Notes: generated by a model not told the origin, from the sequence alone. Counted from the stretch's first letter, positions 18,470 through 27,137 are shown. The stretch is 64,000 nucleotides of DNA from Streptomyces sp. 1222.5 (GCF_900105245.1 NZ_FNSZ01000001.1:6260001-6324000); one strand, 5' to 3'. Translations and numbers: made by a program.

Positions 18470-19831
18470 ATGCCCAGTAGCCGTACCGGCCGGCCACCCG
18501 TGCAGCGGGCGTCCCGGCGCCCGGCCGTGTCCCGTCCCGCGCGCGAGAACCCCGTACAGCGCTTCTACGGGCGCGCGAAACGGGCCTGGGACCGGCCGCT
18601 GACCGCCTACTACCTGATCCTCGGCGGCAGCGTGCTGATCACCGTGCTGGGTCTGGTGATGGTCTACTCGGCCTCCCAGATCACCGCGCTGCAGCTGTCG
18701 CTGCCCGGGTCGTACTTCTTCCGCAAGCAGGCGCTCGCCGCGCTCATCGGCGGCGCGCTGCTGTTCGCCGCCTCCCGGATGCCGGTGAAGCTGCACCGGG
18801 CCCTGGCCTACCCGATCCTCGCCGGCGCCGTGTTCCTGATGGTCCTGGTGCAGGTACCCGGGATAGGGATGGCGGTCAACGGGAACCAGAACTGGATCTC
18901 CCTCGGCGGCTCCTTCCAGATCCAGCCCAGCGAGTTCGGCAAGCTCGCCCTCGTGCTGTGGGGCGCGGACCTGATCGCCCGCAAGCAGGACAAGAAGCTG
19001 CTGACCCAGTGGAAGCACATGCTGGTGCCCCTGGTGCCGGTCGCCTTCATGCTGCTCGGGCTGATCATGCTCGGCGGCGACATGGGCACCGCGATCATTC
19101 TCACGGCGATCCTGTTCGGCCTGCTCTGGCTCGCGGGCGCGCCGACCCGGCTGTTCGCCGGCGTGCTGTCGATCGCCGGCCTGATCGGTGTGGTCCTGAT
19201 CAAGACCAGCCCCAACCGGATGGCCCGTCTCGCCTGCATCGGCGCCACGGAACCCAAGGCGGGCGTCGCCGACTGCTGGCAGGCCGTGCACGGCATCTAC
19301 GCCCTGGCCTCCGGCGGACTCTTCGGATCCGGTCTCGGCGCAAGTGTGGAAAAATGGGGCCAACTCCCCGAAGCCCACACCGACTTCATCTTCGCCGTCA
19401 CCGGTGAGGAACTGGGCCTGTCGGGGACGCTGTCGGTACTCGCCCTGTTCGCGGCTCTAGGCTATGCGGGTATCCGCGTGGCCGGACGCACGGAGGACCC
19501 CTTCGTGAGGTACGCCGCGGGAGGTGTGACCACCTGGATCACCGCCCAGGCGGTGATCAACATCGGTGCGGTGCTCGGCCTGCTGCCGATCGCCGGCGTC
19601 CCCCTCCCGCTGTTCTCCTACGGAGGGTCCGCCCTGCTGCCGACCATGTTCGCCATCGGGTTGCTGATCGCCTTCGCGCGCGACGAGCCCGCTGCGCGGG
19701 CGGCGCTTGCGACGCGGCAACCTCGCTTTGGTAGAAAGCGGGCGGGAGGCTCCGGTGCCGAGCGGGGGCCTCGGAGATGGAACACGATGCGACGGCGTGC
19801 CACAGCGGCGCGTTCGTCCGGAGAGCGGTGA
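18470..19831 (+). CDS. ftsW: septal peptidoglycan glycosyltransferase FtsW (SEDS)
   Basis: This 453-aa SEDS-family protein has a basic N-terminus and about ten TM helices. Family motifs include QPSEFGKLALVLWGADLIARK, GGDMGTAIILTAILFGLLW, the acidic loop PEAHTDFIFAVTGEELG, and PLPLFSYGGSALLPTMFAIG. It polymerises lipid II at the septum with FtsI. The start is ATG 18470 with GGAGG upstream. The 68-bp gap after murD and several GACAC pentamers in the murD 3' end may reflect separate developmental control. Confidence 0.95.
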   Translation: MPSSRTGRPPVQRASRRPAVSRPARENPVQRFYGRAKRAWDRPLTAYYLILGGSVLITVLGLVMVYSASQITALQLSLPGSYFFRKQALAALIGGALLFAASRMPVKLHRALAYPILAGAVFLMVLVQVPGIGMAVNGNQNWISLGGSFQIQPSEFGKLALVLWGADLIARKQDKKLLTQWKHMLVPLVPVAFMLLGLIMLGGDMGTAIILTAILFGLLWLAGAPTRLFAGVLSIAGLIGVVLIKTSPNRMARLACIGATEPKAGVADCWQAVHGIYALASGGLFGSGLGASVEKWGQLPEAHTDFIFAVTGEELGLSGTLSVLALFAALGYAGIRVAGRTEDPFVRYAAGGVTTWITAQAVINIGAVLGLLPIAGVPLPLFSYGGSALLPTMFAIGLLIAFARDEPAARAALATRQPRFGRKRAGGSGAERGPRRWNTMRRRATAARSSGER

Positions 19832-19837
19832 ATTTCG

Positions 19838-20926
19838 GTGCATGTCGTACTCGCCGGTGGGGGGACCGCCGGCCACATCGAGCCAGCGCTCGCCCTCGCG
19901 GACGCCCTGCGCAGGCAGGACCCGACCGTGGGAATCACGGCCCTGGGCACGGAGCGCGGTCTGGAGACGCGGCTCGTCCCGGAGCGCGGCTACGAGCTGG
20001 CGCTGATCCCGGCGGTGCCGCTGCCGCGCAAGCCCACCCCTGAACTGATCACGGTCCCGGGCCGGCTGCGCGGCACGATCAAGGCCGCCGAGCAGATCCT
20101 GGAGCGCACCAAGGCGGACGCCGTGGTCGGCTTCGGCGGCTACGTCGCCCTGCCCGCCTACCTGGCCGCCAAGCGGCTCGGTGTGCCCATCGTGATCCAC
20201 GAGGCCAACGCCCGCCCGGGCCTGGCCAACAAGATCGGCTCGCGATACGCGGCCCGGGTCGCCGTCTCCACCCCGGACAGCAAGCTGCGCGACGCCCGCT
20301 ACATCGGCATCCCGCTGCGCCGCTCGATCGCCACCCTGGACCGCGCCGCCGTGCGCCCGGAGGCACGCGCCCGATTCGGCCTCGACCCGAACCTGCCCAC
20401 GCTGCTCGTGTCCGGCGGCTCCCAGGGCGCCCGGCGGCTGAACGAGGTCGTCCAGCAGGTCGCCCCGTGGCTCCAGCAGGCCGGCATCCAGATCCTGCAC
20501 GCGGTCGGCCCGAAGAACGAACTGCCGCAGGTGCACCAGATGCCGGGGATGCCCCCCTATCTCCCGGTAAGTTACCTGGACCGGATGGACCTCGCGTACG
20601 CCGCGGCCGACATGATGCTCTGCCGCGCGGGCGCGATGACCGTCGCCGAACTCTCCGCCGTCGGGCTCCCGGCCGCCTACGTCCCGCTGCCCATCGGCAA
20701 CGGCGAACAGCGGCTGAACGCCCAGCCGGTGGTCAAGGCGGGCGGCGGGCTCCTCGTCGACGACGCGGAGCTCACGCCCGAGTGGGTGCAGCAGAACGTC
20801 CTGCCCGTGCTCGGCGACCCGCACCGGCTCTACGAGATGTCCCGCGCGGCAAGCGAGTTCGGCCGCCGGGACGCCGACGAACTGCTCGTCGGCATGGTGT
20901 ACGAGGCGATCGCCTCACGCCGTTAG
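19838..20926 (+). CDS. murG: lipid II synthase MurG (GlcNAc transferase)
   Basis: This 362-aa peripheral membrane GT-B glycosyltransferase adds GlcNAc to lipid I. It begins HVVLAGGGTAGHIEPALALADAL, the MurG glycine-rich loop. It continues with GFGGYVALPAYLAAK, IHEANARPGLANKIGSR, VSGGSQGARRLNEVV and CRAGAMTVAELSAVGLPAAYVPLP. GTG 19838 lies 6 nt after the ftsW stop, with GGAGAG upstream. Confidence 0.96.
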   Translation: MHVVLAGGGTAGHIEPALALADALRRQDPTVGITALGTERGLETRLVPERGYELALIPAVPLPRKPTPELITVPGRLRGTIKAAEQILERTKADAVVGFGGYVALPAYLAAKRLGVPIVIHEANARPGLANKIGSRYAARVAVSTPDSKLRDARYIGIPLRRSIATLDRAAVRPEARARFGLDPNLPTLLVSGGSQGARRLNEVVQQVAPWLQQAGIQILHAVGPKNELPQVHQMPGMPPYLPVSYLDRMDLAYAAADMMLCRAGAMTVAELSAVGLPAAYVPLPIGNGEQRLNAQPVVKAGGGLLVDDAELTPEWVQQNVLPVLGDPHRLYEMSRAASEFGRRDADELLVGMVYEAIASRR

Positions 20927-20952
20927 GACCATATGACGAAAGGGCAGTGAGC

Positions 20953-21747
20953 GTGGCCGGACCGACGACCGCCGAGCGCGGTGACCGCCAGCAGGAGTCG
21001 TCCGGCCCGCCGCCCGCCCGGGGGCTCGGAGGGCGGCGCCTGCGCGCGCTCGCCGTCCTGGCCGTGCTCGTCATCCTCCTGGGCGCCGGTGGCACTTGGG
21101 CGCTGTACGGCTCCCACTGGCTGCGCGTCGGGCACGTCTCGGTGTCCGGCACGCGTGTGCTGACCCCGGCGGAGGTGCGCGAGGCGGCCGCCGTTCCGGT
21201 GGGTGCCCCGATGATTTCCGTCGGCACGGACACCATCGAAGCCCGACTTCGCCGGAAATTGCCCCGAATTGACACCGTCGACGTGGTGCGTGCCTGGCCG
21301 CACGGAATCGGCCTGAAAGTGGTGGAGCGCACTCCGGTGCTGCTTGTCCGAAAAGGCGGCGATTTCGTCGAAGTCGACGACGACGGTGTCCGGTTCGCCA
21401 CGGTTCCGGACGCGCCGAGGGGCGTTCCGATGCTGGAAATGTCCGTCTCGCGCACCGGTTCGGGCGCCGCGAGTTTCCGGCGCTTCGGGACCGACCGGCT
21501 CGTGGTCGAGGCGGTCCGGGTCGCCGGTGAGCTGCCGGCCGCGGTCGCACGGGGCACCCGGGCCGTCCAAGTCCGCTCCTACGACGCCATCTCGCTGGCC
21601 CTGGCCGACGGGCGCACGGTCGCCTGGGGAAGCGGCGAGAACGGCCGCGCCAAGGCACGAGCCCTCACAGCACTCATGAAAGCAGCTCCCGGTGCGCGGC
21701 ACTTCGACGTGAGTGTCCCCACCGCCCCTGCGTCATCGGCGAGTTGA
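20953..21747 (+). CDS. ftsQ: cell division protein FtsQ
   Basis: This 264-aa bitopic protein has a cytoplasmic tail of about 35 residues, a TM helix (about 36-55, LRALAVLAVLVILLGAGGTW), a POTRA domain (LRVGHVSVSGTRVLTPAEVREAA) and a beta domain. It recruits FtsL/DivIC to the divisome. Start GTG 20953 is chosen over GTG 20947 because GAAAGGG (20938-20944) is then 8 nt away. It is the last gene before the ftsZ promoter region. As in other streptomycetes, ftsQ transcription may also feed ftsZ. Confidence 0.93.
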   Translation: MAGPTTAERGDRQQESSGPPPARGLGGRRLRALAVLAVLVILLGAGGTWALYGSHWLRVGHVSVSGTRVLTPAEVREAAAVPVGAPMISVGTDTIEARLRRKLPRIDTVDVVRAWPHGIGLKVVERTPVLLVRKGGDFVEVDDDGVRFATVPDAPRGVPMLEMSVSRTGSGAASFRRFGTDRLVVEAVRVAGELPAAVARGTRAVQVRSYDAISLALADGRTVAWGSGENGRAKARALTALMKAAPGARHFDVSVPTAPASSAS

Positions 21748-22027
21748 CGCACATCAGCGCAGGCCAGCACCCTGGTTGGGCACCGCTACGGCTGATCACA
21801 TAGGGTGAAAAGAAAAACGGGAGGTTCGGCGTGTTCGTTGAACGGGCGCCACTTGTCGACTTAGTGTCCTGTTCAGAGACTTCAAGGAACAGACACACTG
21901 GTAACCCTAAACTTCAGGGTTAGGGTTCGGGTCGGCGCTACGGACCGTCCCATTCGGCATCTGTCGTACCGGCGCGGGGAACCCCGCACCGCGACGACAA
22001 CGTAATTCGAGGCGAGAGGCCTTCGAC
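21748..22027 (+). promoter_or_regulatory. ftsZ control region: promoters, GACAC dyad and hairpin
   Basis: This 280-bp gap holds several signals. A promoter-like TAGGGT lies at 21801-21806. A better promoter is TTGAAC (21838-21843), 18 bp, TAGTGT (21862-21867). Over its -10 is an inverted repeat: GTGTC-C-TGTTC (21864-21874) and GAACA-GACAC (21887-21896). GACAC is the core of the WhiA site, and WhiA is known to activate ftsZ in sporulating Streptomyces. A 7-bp hairpin TAACCCT/AGGGTTA (21902-21922) follows. ftsZ in this genus is known to have several promoters, one of them sporulation-specific. Confidence 0.7.
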
Positions 22028-23242
22028 GTGGCAGCACCGCAGAACTACCTCGCAGTCATCAAGGTCATCGGTGTCGGCGGCGGTGGTGTCAATGCCATCA
22101 ACCGGATGATCGAGGTCGGTCTCAAGGGCGTCGAGTTCATCGCCATCAACACCGACGCACAGGCGCTGTTGATGAGCGACGCCGACGTCAAGCTCGACGT
22201 CGGCCGTGAACTCACCCGCGGACTCGGCGCCGGAGCCAACCCGGCCGTCGGCCGCAAGGCCGCCGAGGACCACCGCGAGGAGATCGAGGAGGTCCTCAAG
22301 GGGGCCGACATGGTCTTCGTGACGGCCGGTGAGGGCGGCGGCACCGGCACCGGCGGCGCGCCGGTGGTGGCCAACATCGCGCGCTCCCTCGGCGCCCTCA
22401 CCATCGGTGTGGTGACGCGCCCGTTCACCTTCGAGGGACGGCGCCGCGCGAACCAGGCCGAGGACGGCATCGCAGAACTGCGCGAAGAGGTCGACACCCT
22501 CATCGTCATCCCCAACGACCGGCTGCTGTCCATCTCGGACCGCCAGGTCTCGGTCCTGGACGCCTTCAAGTCCGCGGACCAGGTCCTGCTCTCCGGTGTC
22601 CAGGGCATCACCGACCTCATCACCACCCCCGGTCTGATCAACCTCGACTTCGCCGACGTCAAGTCGGTCATGTCCGAGGCCGGTTCGGCCCTCATGGGCA
22701 TCGGTTCGGCCCGCGGCGACGACCGGGCGGTGGCCGCGGCCGAGATGGCGATCTCCTCGCCGCTGCTGGAGGCGTCCATCGACGGCGCCCGCGGTGTGCT
22801 GCTCTCCATCTCCGGCGGCTCCGACCTCGGCCTCTTCGAGATCAACGAGGCCGCCCAGCTGGTCAGCGAGGCCGCCCACCCCGAGGCCAACATCATCTTC
22901 GGCGCGGTCATCGACGACGCCCTCGGCGACGAGGTCCGGGTCACCGTGATCGCGGCCGGCTTCGACGGCGGCCAGCCGCCGGCCCGCCGGGACAACGTGC
23001 TCGGCTCGGCCTCCGCCTCCTCGTCCTCCGCGCCCCGCCGCGACGAGCCAGCCCCGGCGCGGCCGGCCGAGCCCAGCCGCCCGTCCTTCGGCTCGCTCGG
23101 CAGCGTGAAGCCGAAGGAGGAGCCGGAGCAGGCGCCCGAGCCGGTGGCCGAGATCCCGGTCGTCCCGCCGGTCACCCCGGCCCCCCGCACCTACACGGAC
23201 AGCGGGGCCGAGGAGCTGGACGTGCCGGACTTCCTCAAGTGA
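22028..23242 (+). CDS. ftsZ: tubulin-like division GTPase FtsZ
   Basis: This 404-aa protein forms Z rings and, in aerial hyphae, ladders of them. It has the N-terminal GVGGGGVNAINRM, the tubulin signature GEGGGTGTGGAPVVA, the T7 synergy loop NLDFADVKSVM, and a variable Pro/Ser-rich linker (about 315-385). The conserved tail peptide ELDVPDFLK, at the C-terminus, binds partners such as SepF. It starts at GTG 22028 with GAGAGG 8 nt upstream. Its stop overlaps the start of the next gene. Confidence 0.98.
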   Translation: MAAPQNYLAVIKVIGVGGGGVNAINRMIEVGLKGVEFIAINTDAQALLMSDADVKLDVGRELTRGLGAGANPAVGRKAAEDHREEIEEVLKGADMVFVTAGEGGGTGTGGAPVVANIARSLGALTIGVVTRPFTFEGRRRANQAEDGIAELREEVDTLIVIPNDRLLSISDRQVSVLDAFKSADQVLLSGVQGITDLITTPGLINLDFADVKSVMSEAGSALMGIGSARGDDRAVAAAEMAISSPLLEASIDGARGVLLSISGGSDLGLFEINEAAQLVSEAAHPEANIIFGAVIDDALGDEVRVTVIAAGFDGGQPPARRDNVLGSASASSSSAPRRDEPAPARPAEPSRPSFGSLGSVKPKEEPEQAPEPVAEIPVVPPVTPAPRTYTDSGAEELDVPDFLK

Positions 23243-23967
23243 TAGGACAGCGCGAGAGCGTGAGCGGCGCGCACTTCGCCTTCACCGACCGGTGGGGCGG
23301 GGTGAGCGCCGCTCCGTATGAGGAGCTCAACCTCGGCGGCGCGGTCGGCGACACGCCCGAGGCGGTGCGGGGCAACCGGGAGCTGGCGGCGAAGTCGCTG
23401 GGCCTGGAAGCCGGCCGGGTCGTCTGGATGAACCAGGTGCACGGCGCCGACGTGGCCGTGGTCGACGAGCCCTGGGGTGAGCGGCCGGTGCCGGAGGTGG
23501 ACGCGATCGTCACCGTCCGTCGCGGACTCGCACTCGCGGTCCTCACCGCCGACTGCGTGCCGGTACTGCTGGCCGACCCCGTCGCCGGGGTGGTGGCCGC
23601 CGCCCACGCCGGCCGGCCCGGCATGACCAAGGGGGTCGTCACCGCCGCCGTGCGGGCCATGACCGGACTCGGTGCCGAACCGGAGCGCATCGTCGCCCGC
23701 ACCGGACCGGCCGTGTGCGGCCGGTGTTACGAGGTGCCGGAGCAGATGCGCGCAGAGGTGGCCGCCGTCGAGCCGGCGGCGCACGCTGTAACCGGCTGGG
23801 GCACGCCGGCGGTCGACGTGAGCGCCGGGGTGCACGCGCAGCTCGACCGGCTCGGGGTGTGCGACCGGGCGCAGTCGCCGGTGTGCACGCTGGAGTCGGA
23901 CGACCACTTCTCGTACCGCCGTGACCGCACGACCGGGCGGCTCGCGGGCTATGTGTGGCTGGACTGA
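23239..23967 (+). CDS. ylmD: YfiH/YlmD-family protein (DUF152, 'multicopper polyphenol oxidase')
   Basis: This 242-aa protein has the family metal-site residues in WMNQVHGADVAVV, LTADCVPVLLADP and VAAAHAGRPGM. E. coli YfiH (PgeF) removes misincorporated residues from peptidoglycan precursors, and other homologues act on purine nucleosides; the role here is inferred from the family. The usual HAGWRG is HAGRPG. GTG 23239 overlaps the ftsZ stop (GTGA), so it is translated with ftsZ. The ftsZ-ylmD-ylmE order is typical of Gram-positives. Confidence 0.88.
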   Translation: MIGQRESVSGAHFAFTDRWGGVSAAPYEELNLGGAVGDTPEAVRGNRELAAKSLGLEAGRVVWMNQVHGADVAVVDEPWGERPVPEVDAIVTVRRGLALAVLTADCVPVLLADPVAGVVAAAHAGRPGMTKGVVTAAVRAMTGLGAEPERIVARTGPAVCGRCYEVPEQMRAEVAAVEPAAHAVTGWGTPAVDVSAGVHAQLDRLGVCDRAQSPVCTLESDDHFSYRRDRTTGRLAGYVWLD

Positions 23968-23973
23968 TGGGGC

Positions 23974-24693
23974 ATGACGGACCGTAGAACCGAACTCGCC
24001 GCGAATCTGGCGAAGGTGGAGGAGCGCATCACCGCCGCGTGCGTGGCGGCCGGGCGCGAGCGGGAGGAGGTGACCCTGATCGTGGTCACCAAGACCTACC
24101 CGGCGAGCGATGTGCGGATCCTGTCGGAGCTCGGCGTGCGCCACGTCGCCGAGAACCGCGACCAGGACGCGGCGCCGAAGGCGCAGGCCTGTGCCGATCT
24201 GCCCCTCTCGTGGCACTTCGTCGGCCAGCTCCAGACCAACAAGGTCCGCTCCGTGGTCGGATACGCCGACGTCGTGCAGTCCGTCGACCGCTCCCGGCTG
24301 GTCACGACGCTGTCGAAGGAGGCGGTGCGGGCCGGGCGCGAGGTGGGCTGCCTGATCCAGGTCGCGCTCGACGCCGGCGCGAGCGGCCGCGGCGAGCGCG
24401 GTGGGATCGGCCCCGACGGAATCGAAGAGTTGGCCGATCTGGTGGCGCGGGCCGACGGGCTGCGGCTCGACGGACTGATGACCGTCGCCCCGCTCTCCGG
24501 GGAGTACGCGGGGCGCGAACAGGCGGCGTTCGGGCGGCTCATGGATTTGTCGACTGACCTGCGCCGAGCCCATCCGGCTGCAACCATGGTGTCCGCAGGG
24601 ATGAGTGCGGACCTCGAACAGGCCGTGGCGGCCGGAGCGACACATGTGCGCGTCGGCACTGCGGTACTCGGAGTCCGACCCAGGCTCCGGTAA
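23974..24693 (+). CDS. ylmE: YggS/YlmE-family pyridoxal-phosphate homeostasis protein
   Basis: This 239-aa single-domain PLP-binding TIM-barrel protein has the PLP lysine in LIVVTKTYPASDVRIL, then GVRHVAENRDQDAAPKA, WHFVGQLQTNKVRSV and MSADLEQAVAAGATHVRVGTA. The family (PLPBP/YggS) buffers PLP and has no known catalysis. It starts at ATG 23974, 6 nt after ylmD. The motif ENRDQDA is usually ENYVQE in proteobacteria; the actinobacterial form differs. Confidence 0.92.
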   Translation: MTDRRTELAANLAKVEERITAACVAAGREREEVTLIVVTKTYPASDVRILSELGVRHVAENRDQDAAPKAQACADLPLSWHFVGQLQTNKVRSVVGYADVVQSVDRSRLVTTLSKEAVRAGREVGCLIQVALDAGASGRGERGGIGPDGIEELADLVARADGLRLDGLMTVAPLSGEYAGREQAAFGRLMDLSTDLRRAHPAATMVSAGMSADLEQAVAAGATHVRVGTAVLGVRPRLR

Positions 24694-24761
24694 CGTCGCC
24701 AAGAAGTCGGACCACAGCAGAAAATATGGTCAATGCCTAGGGAACCGGGCACAACGACCTC

Positions 24762-24799
24762 GTGGATCGCAGGCACTTGGCAGTCGTCAGCCGATCCAC
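24762..24799 (+). promoter_or_regulatory. 8-bp inverted repeat in the sepF leader
   Basis: GTGGATCG (24762-24769) and CGATCCAC (24792-24799) enclose 22 nt, directly before the sepF Shine-Dalgarno. In RNA they form a stem-loop next to the ribosome site. No clear promoter was found in 24694-24761. Confidence 0.35.
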
Positions 24800-24821
24800 C
24801 ACAGAGCGGAGGACTCAGAGC

Positions 24822-25463
24822 ATGGCCGGCGCGATGCGCAAGATGGCGGTCTACCTCGGCCTCGTGGAGGACGATGGGTACGACGGCCGCGGATTCGACC
24901 CCGACGACGACTTCGAGCCCGAACTGGACCCGGAGCCCGAGCGGGACCACCGACGGCACGAGCCGTCCCACCAGGCGCACGGTGCACATCAGTCCCAAAG
25001 GGACGAAGAGGTGCGAATCGTGCAACCGCCCGCGCAGCGCGAGCCGATGGCCCGAGCGACCTCGCTCGCCGCGGAATCCGGACGTCCGGCGCGTATCGCG
25101 CCCGTGGCATCCATCACACAAGAACGCCAGTCCCTGGAGAAGAACGCACCGGTGATCATGCCCAAGGTCGTGTCGGAACGAGAGCCGTACCGGATCACCA
25201 CGCTTCACCCCCGGACGTACAACGAGGCCCGTACCATCGGGGAACACTTCCGTGAGGGCACCCCGGTGATCATGAATCTGACTGAGATGGATGACACAGA
25301 CGCAAAGCGACTTGTCGACTTTGCGGCCGGTTTGGTGTTTGGTCTTCACGGCAGCATCGAGCGGGTGACGCAGAAGGTGTTCCTGTTGTCTCCTGCTAAC
25401 GTCGATGTCACGGCGGAGGACAAGGCCCGCATCGCAGAGGGCGGGTTCTTCAACCAGAGCTGA
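24822..25463 (+). CDS. sepF: cell division protein SepF
   Basis: This 213-aa protein has an N-terminal amphipathic membrane helix (MAGAMRKMAVYLGLVEDDGY), an acidic/His-rich linker (30-90), and the SepF core YRITTLHPRTYNEARTIGEHF...VIMNLTEMDDTDAKRLVDFAAGLVFGLHGSIERV. It polymerises, binds the FtsZ tail and anchors Z rings; actinobacteria lack FtsA. ATG 24822 is chosen because GCGGAGGA lies upstream and the helix begins there. A GTG at 24762 would start in the leader hairpin. Confidence 0.95.
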   Translation: MAGAMRKMAVYLGLVEDDGYDGRGFDPDDDFEPELDPEPERDHRRHEPSHQAHGAHQSQRDEEVRIVQPPAQREPMARATSLAAESGRPARIAPVASITQERQSLEKNAPVIMPKVVSEREPYRITTLHPRTYNEARTIGEHFREGTPVIMNLTEMDDTDAKRLVDFAAGLVFGLHGSIERVTQKVFLLSPANVDVTAEDKARIAEGGFFNQS

Positions 25464-25522
25464 GAAGCACCACCAGACCAAGTGCGGAAGAGCACGGAGC
25501 AGGGGAGAGGGAAACGCAGGCC

Positions 25523-25810
25523 ATGAGCGTGTTCGCGCAGGTGATCTACATCGCGCTGATGGTGTTCCTCGTCGTGCTCATCTTCCGGCTGGTCATGGAT
25601 TACGTGTTCCAGTTCGCCCGCTCGTGGCAACCCGGCAAGGCGATGGTGGTCGTACTGGAGGCCACCTACACTGTCACCGATCCACCGTTGAAGCTTCTGC
25701 GGCGGTTCATCCCGCCGCTGCGTCTCGGGGGCGTGGCGCTCGACCTGTCCTTCTTCGTGCTGATGATCATCGTCTACATTCTCATCTCCCTCACGAGCCT
25801 AGCGAGATGA
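25523..25810 (+). CDS. ylmG: YggT/YlmG-family membrane protein
   Basis: This 95-aa protein has two TM helices (about 2-22 and 66-90) and the family motif YTVTDPPLKLLRRFIPPLRLGGVALDLS. It lies between sepF and divIVA, the standard order. In some bacteria and in plastids the family affects division or nucleoid placement. ylmG deletions in Streptomyces are reported to have mild or no division defects. It starts at ATG 25523 after GGAGAGGG. Confidence 0.92.
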   Translation: MSVFAQVIYIALMVFLVVLIFRLVMDYVFQFARSWQPGKAMVVVLEATYTVTDPPLKLLRRFIPPLRLGGVALDLSFFVLMIIVYILISLTSLAR

Positions 25811-25862
25811 ATGTGGACGATACGGTCTTGCCGACTGCCGATGACTACGTTGAGGTGAAGAG

Positions 25863-27026
25863 ATGCCGTTGACCCCCGAGGACGTGCGGAACAAGCAGTT
25901 CACGACCGTCCGCCTCCGAGAAGGCTATGACGAGGACGAGGTCGATGCCTTCCTCGACGAGGTCGAAGCCGAACTGACCCGTCTGCTCCGCGAGAACGAG
26001 GACCTGCGCGCCAAGCTGGCCGCGGCCACGCGCGCTGCTGCCCAGAACCAGCAGAACATGCGCAAGCCTCCGGAGCAGGACCAGCAGCATCCTCAGCAGC
26101 AGGGCATGCGAGGTCCCGGCGCGCCGGTGCCCGCCGGCATATCGGGCCCGCCGCAGCAGCAGATGGGTGGCCCCATGGGTGGCCCGCCCCAGCTGCCGAG
26201 CGGTGCCCCGCAGCTGCCTGCCGGCCCCAGCGGCCAGGGCGGCCCGCAGGGTCCCGGCCCGATGGGTCAGGGTCCGATGGGCCAGGGTCCGATGGGTCAG
26301 GGTCCGATGGGTCAGGGCCCCATGGGTCAGGGCCCCATGGGCGGTCAGCCGCCCATGCAGCAGCAGATGGGTGGCCCGATGGGCGGCCCCATGGGCGGTC
26401 CGATGGGCGGCCCCGGTCAGGGCCCCGGTGGCGACAGCGCCGCCCGTGTCCTCTCGCTGGCTCAGCAGACCGCCGACCAGGCGATCGCCGAGGCCCGCTC
26501 CGAGGCCAACAAGATCGTCGGTGAGGCCCGCAGCCGCGCCGAGGGTCTGGAGCGTGACGCCCGCGCCAAGGCCGACGCCCTGGAGCGGGACGCGCAGGAG
26601 AAGCACCGCGTCGCCATGGGCTCCCTGGAGTCCGCCCGCGCCACGCTGGAGCGCAAGGTCGAGGACCTGCGCGGCTTCGAGCGCGAGTACCGCACGCGTC
26701 TGAAGTCGTACCTCGAGTCCCAGCTGCGTCAGCTGGAGACCCAGGCCGACGACTCCCTGGCGCCGCCGCGTACTCCGGCGACCGCGTCGCTGCCGCCGTC
26801 CCCGGCGCCCTCCATGGCTCCGGCCGGCGCGAGCGCCCCGTCCTACGGCGGCAACCAGACGATGGGCGGCTCGTCCGCTCCGTCCGCCCCGTCCTACGGC
26901 GGCCAGCAGCAGATGACCCCGGCCATGACCCAGCCCATGGCCCCGGTCCGTCCGCAGGGTCCGTCCCCGATGGGCCAGGCTCCCTCGCCGATGCGCGGGT
27001 TCCTGATCGACGAGGACGACAACTGA
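25863..27026 (+). CDS. divIVA: polar growth determinant DivIVA
   Basis: This 387-aa essential tip protein begins MPLTPEDVRNKQFTTVRLREGYDEDEVDAFLDEVE, the curvature-sensing DivIVA N-domain. A short first coiled coil follows, then a Gln/Gly/Pro/Met-rich insert (about 60-190) with GPMGQ repeats. A long second coiled coil comes next (about 195-295, LSLAQQTADQAIAEARSEAN onward), then a low-complexity tail. This two-coil, linker-rich form is typical of Streptomyces, where DivIVA directs hyphal tip extension and branching and is phosphorylated by AfsK. GAGGTGAAGAG precedes ATG 25863. Confidence 0.96.
   Translation: MPLTPEDVRNKQFTTVRLREGYDEDEVDAFLDEVEAELTRLLRENEDLRAKLAAATRAAAQNQQNMRKPPEQDQQHPQQQGMRGPGAPVPAGISGPPQQQMGGPMGGPPQLPSGAPQLPAGPSGQGGPQGPGPMGQGPMGQGPMGQGPMGQGPMGQGPMGGQPPMQQQMGGPMGGPMGGPMGGPGQGPGGDSAARVLSLAQQTADQAIAEARSEANKIVGEARSRAEGLERDARAKADALERDAQEKHRVAMGSLESARATLERKVEDLRGFEREYRTRLKSYLESQLRQLETQADDSLAPPRTPATASLPPSPAPSMAPAGASAPSYGGNQTMGGSSAPSAPSYGGQQQMTPAMTQPMAPVRPQGPSPMGQAPSPMRGFLIDEDDN
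26256..26345 (+). repeat. six tandem 15-bp units encoding GPMGQ in divIVA
   Basis: Five GPMGQ units and one GPMGG are coded by near-identical 15-bp repeats (residues 132-161). A looser GPMGG array continues to about 26420. Such arrays change length by slippage, so the copy number probably varies between strains. Confidence 0.85.
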
Positions 27027-27072
27027 GCACCGGGCACGGTGTGTAGTACGCCATAGGCGTCGGCAGAGTTCA

Positions 27073-27115
27073 GGGCGGGACCCCGGATCGCACGATCCGG
27101 GGTCCCGCCCTTTTT
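27073..27115 (+). terminator. Rho-independent terminator after divIVA
   Basis: An 18-bp perfect stem (27073-27090 with 27093-27110) is followed by TTTTT (27111-27115). It is the strongest intrinsic terminator in the window and ends the ftsZ-divIVA transcription unit. Confidence 0.95.
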
Positions 27116-27137
27116 ACGCGTGTTGAGACCGGCTCCT

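Noticed and set aside
21902..21927. Telomere-like TTAGGG repeat
   Set aside because: Only one and a half copies within a hairpin in the ftsZ leader; no relation to chromosome ends.
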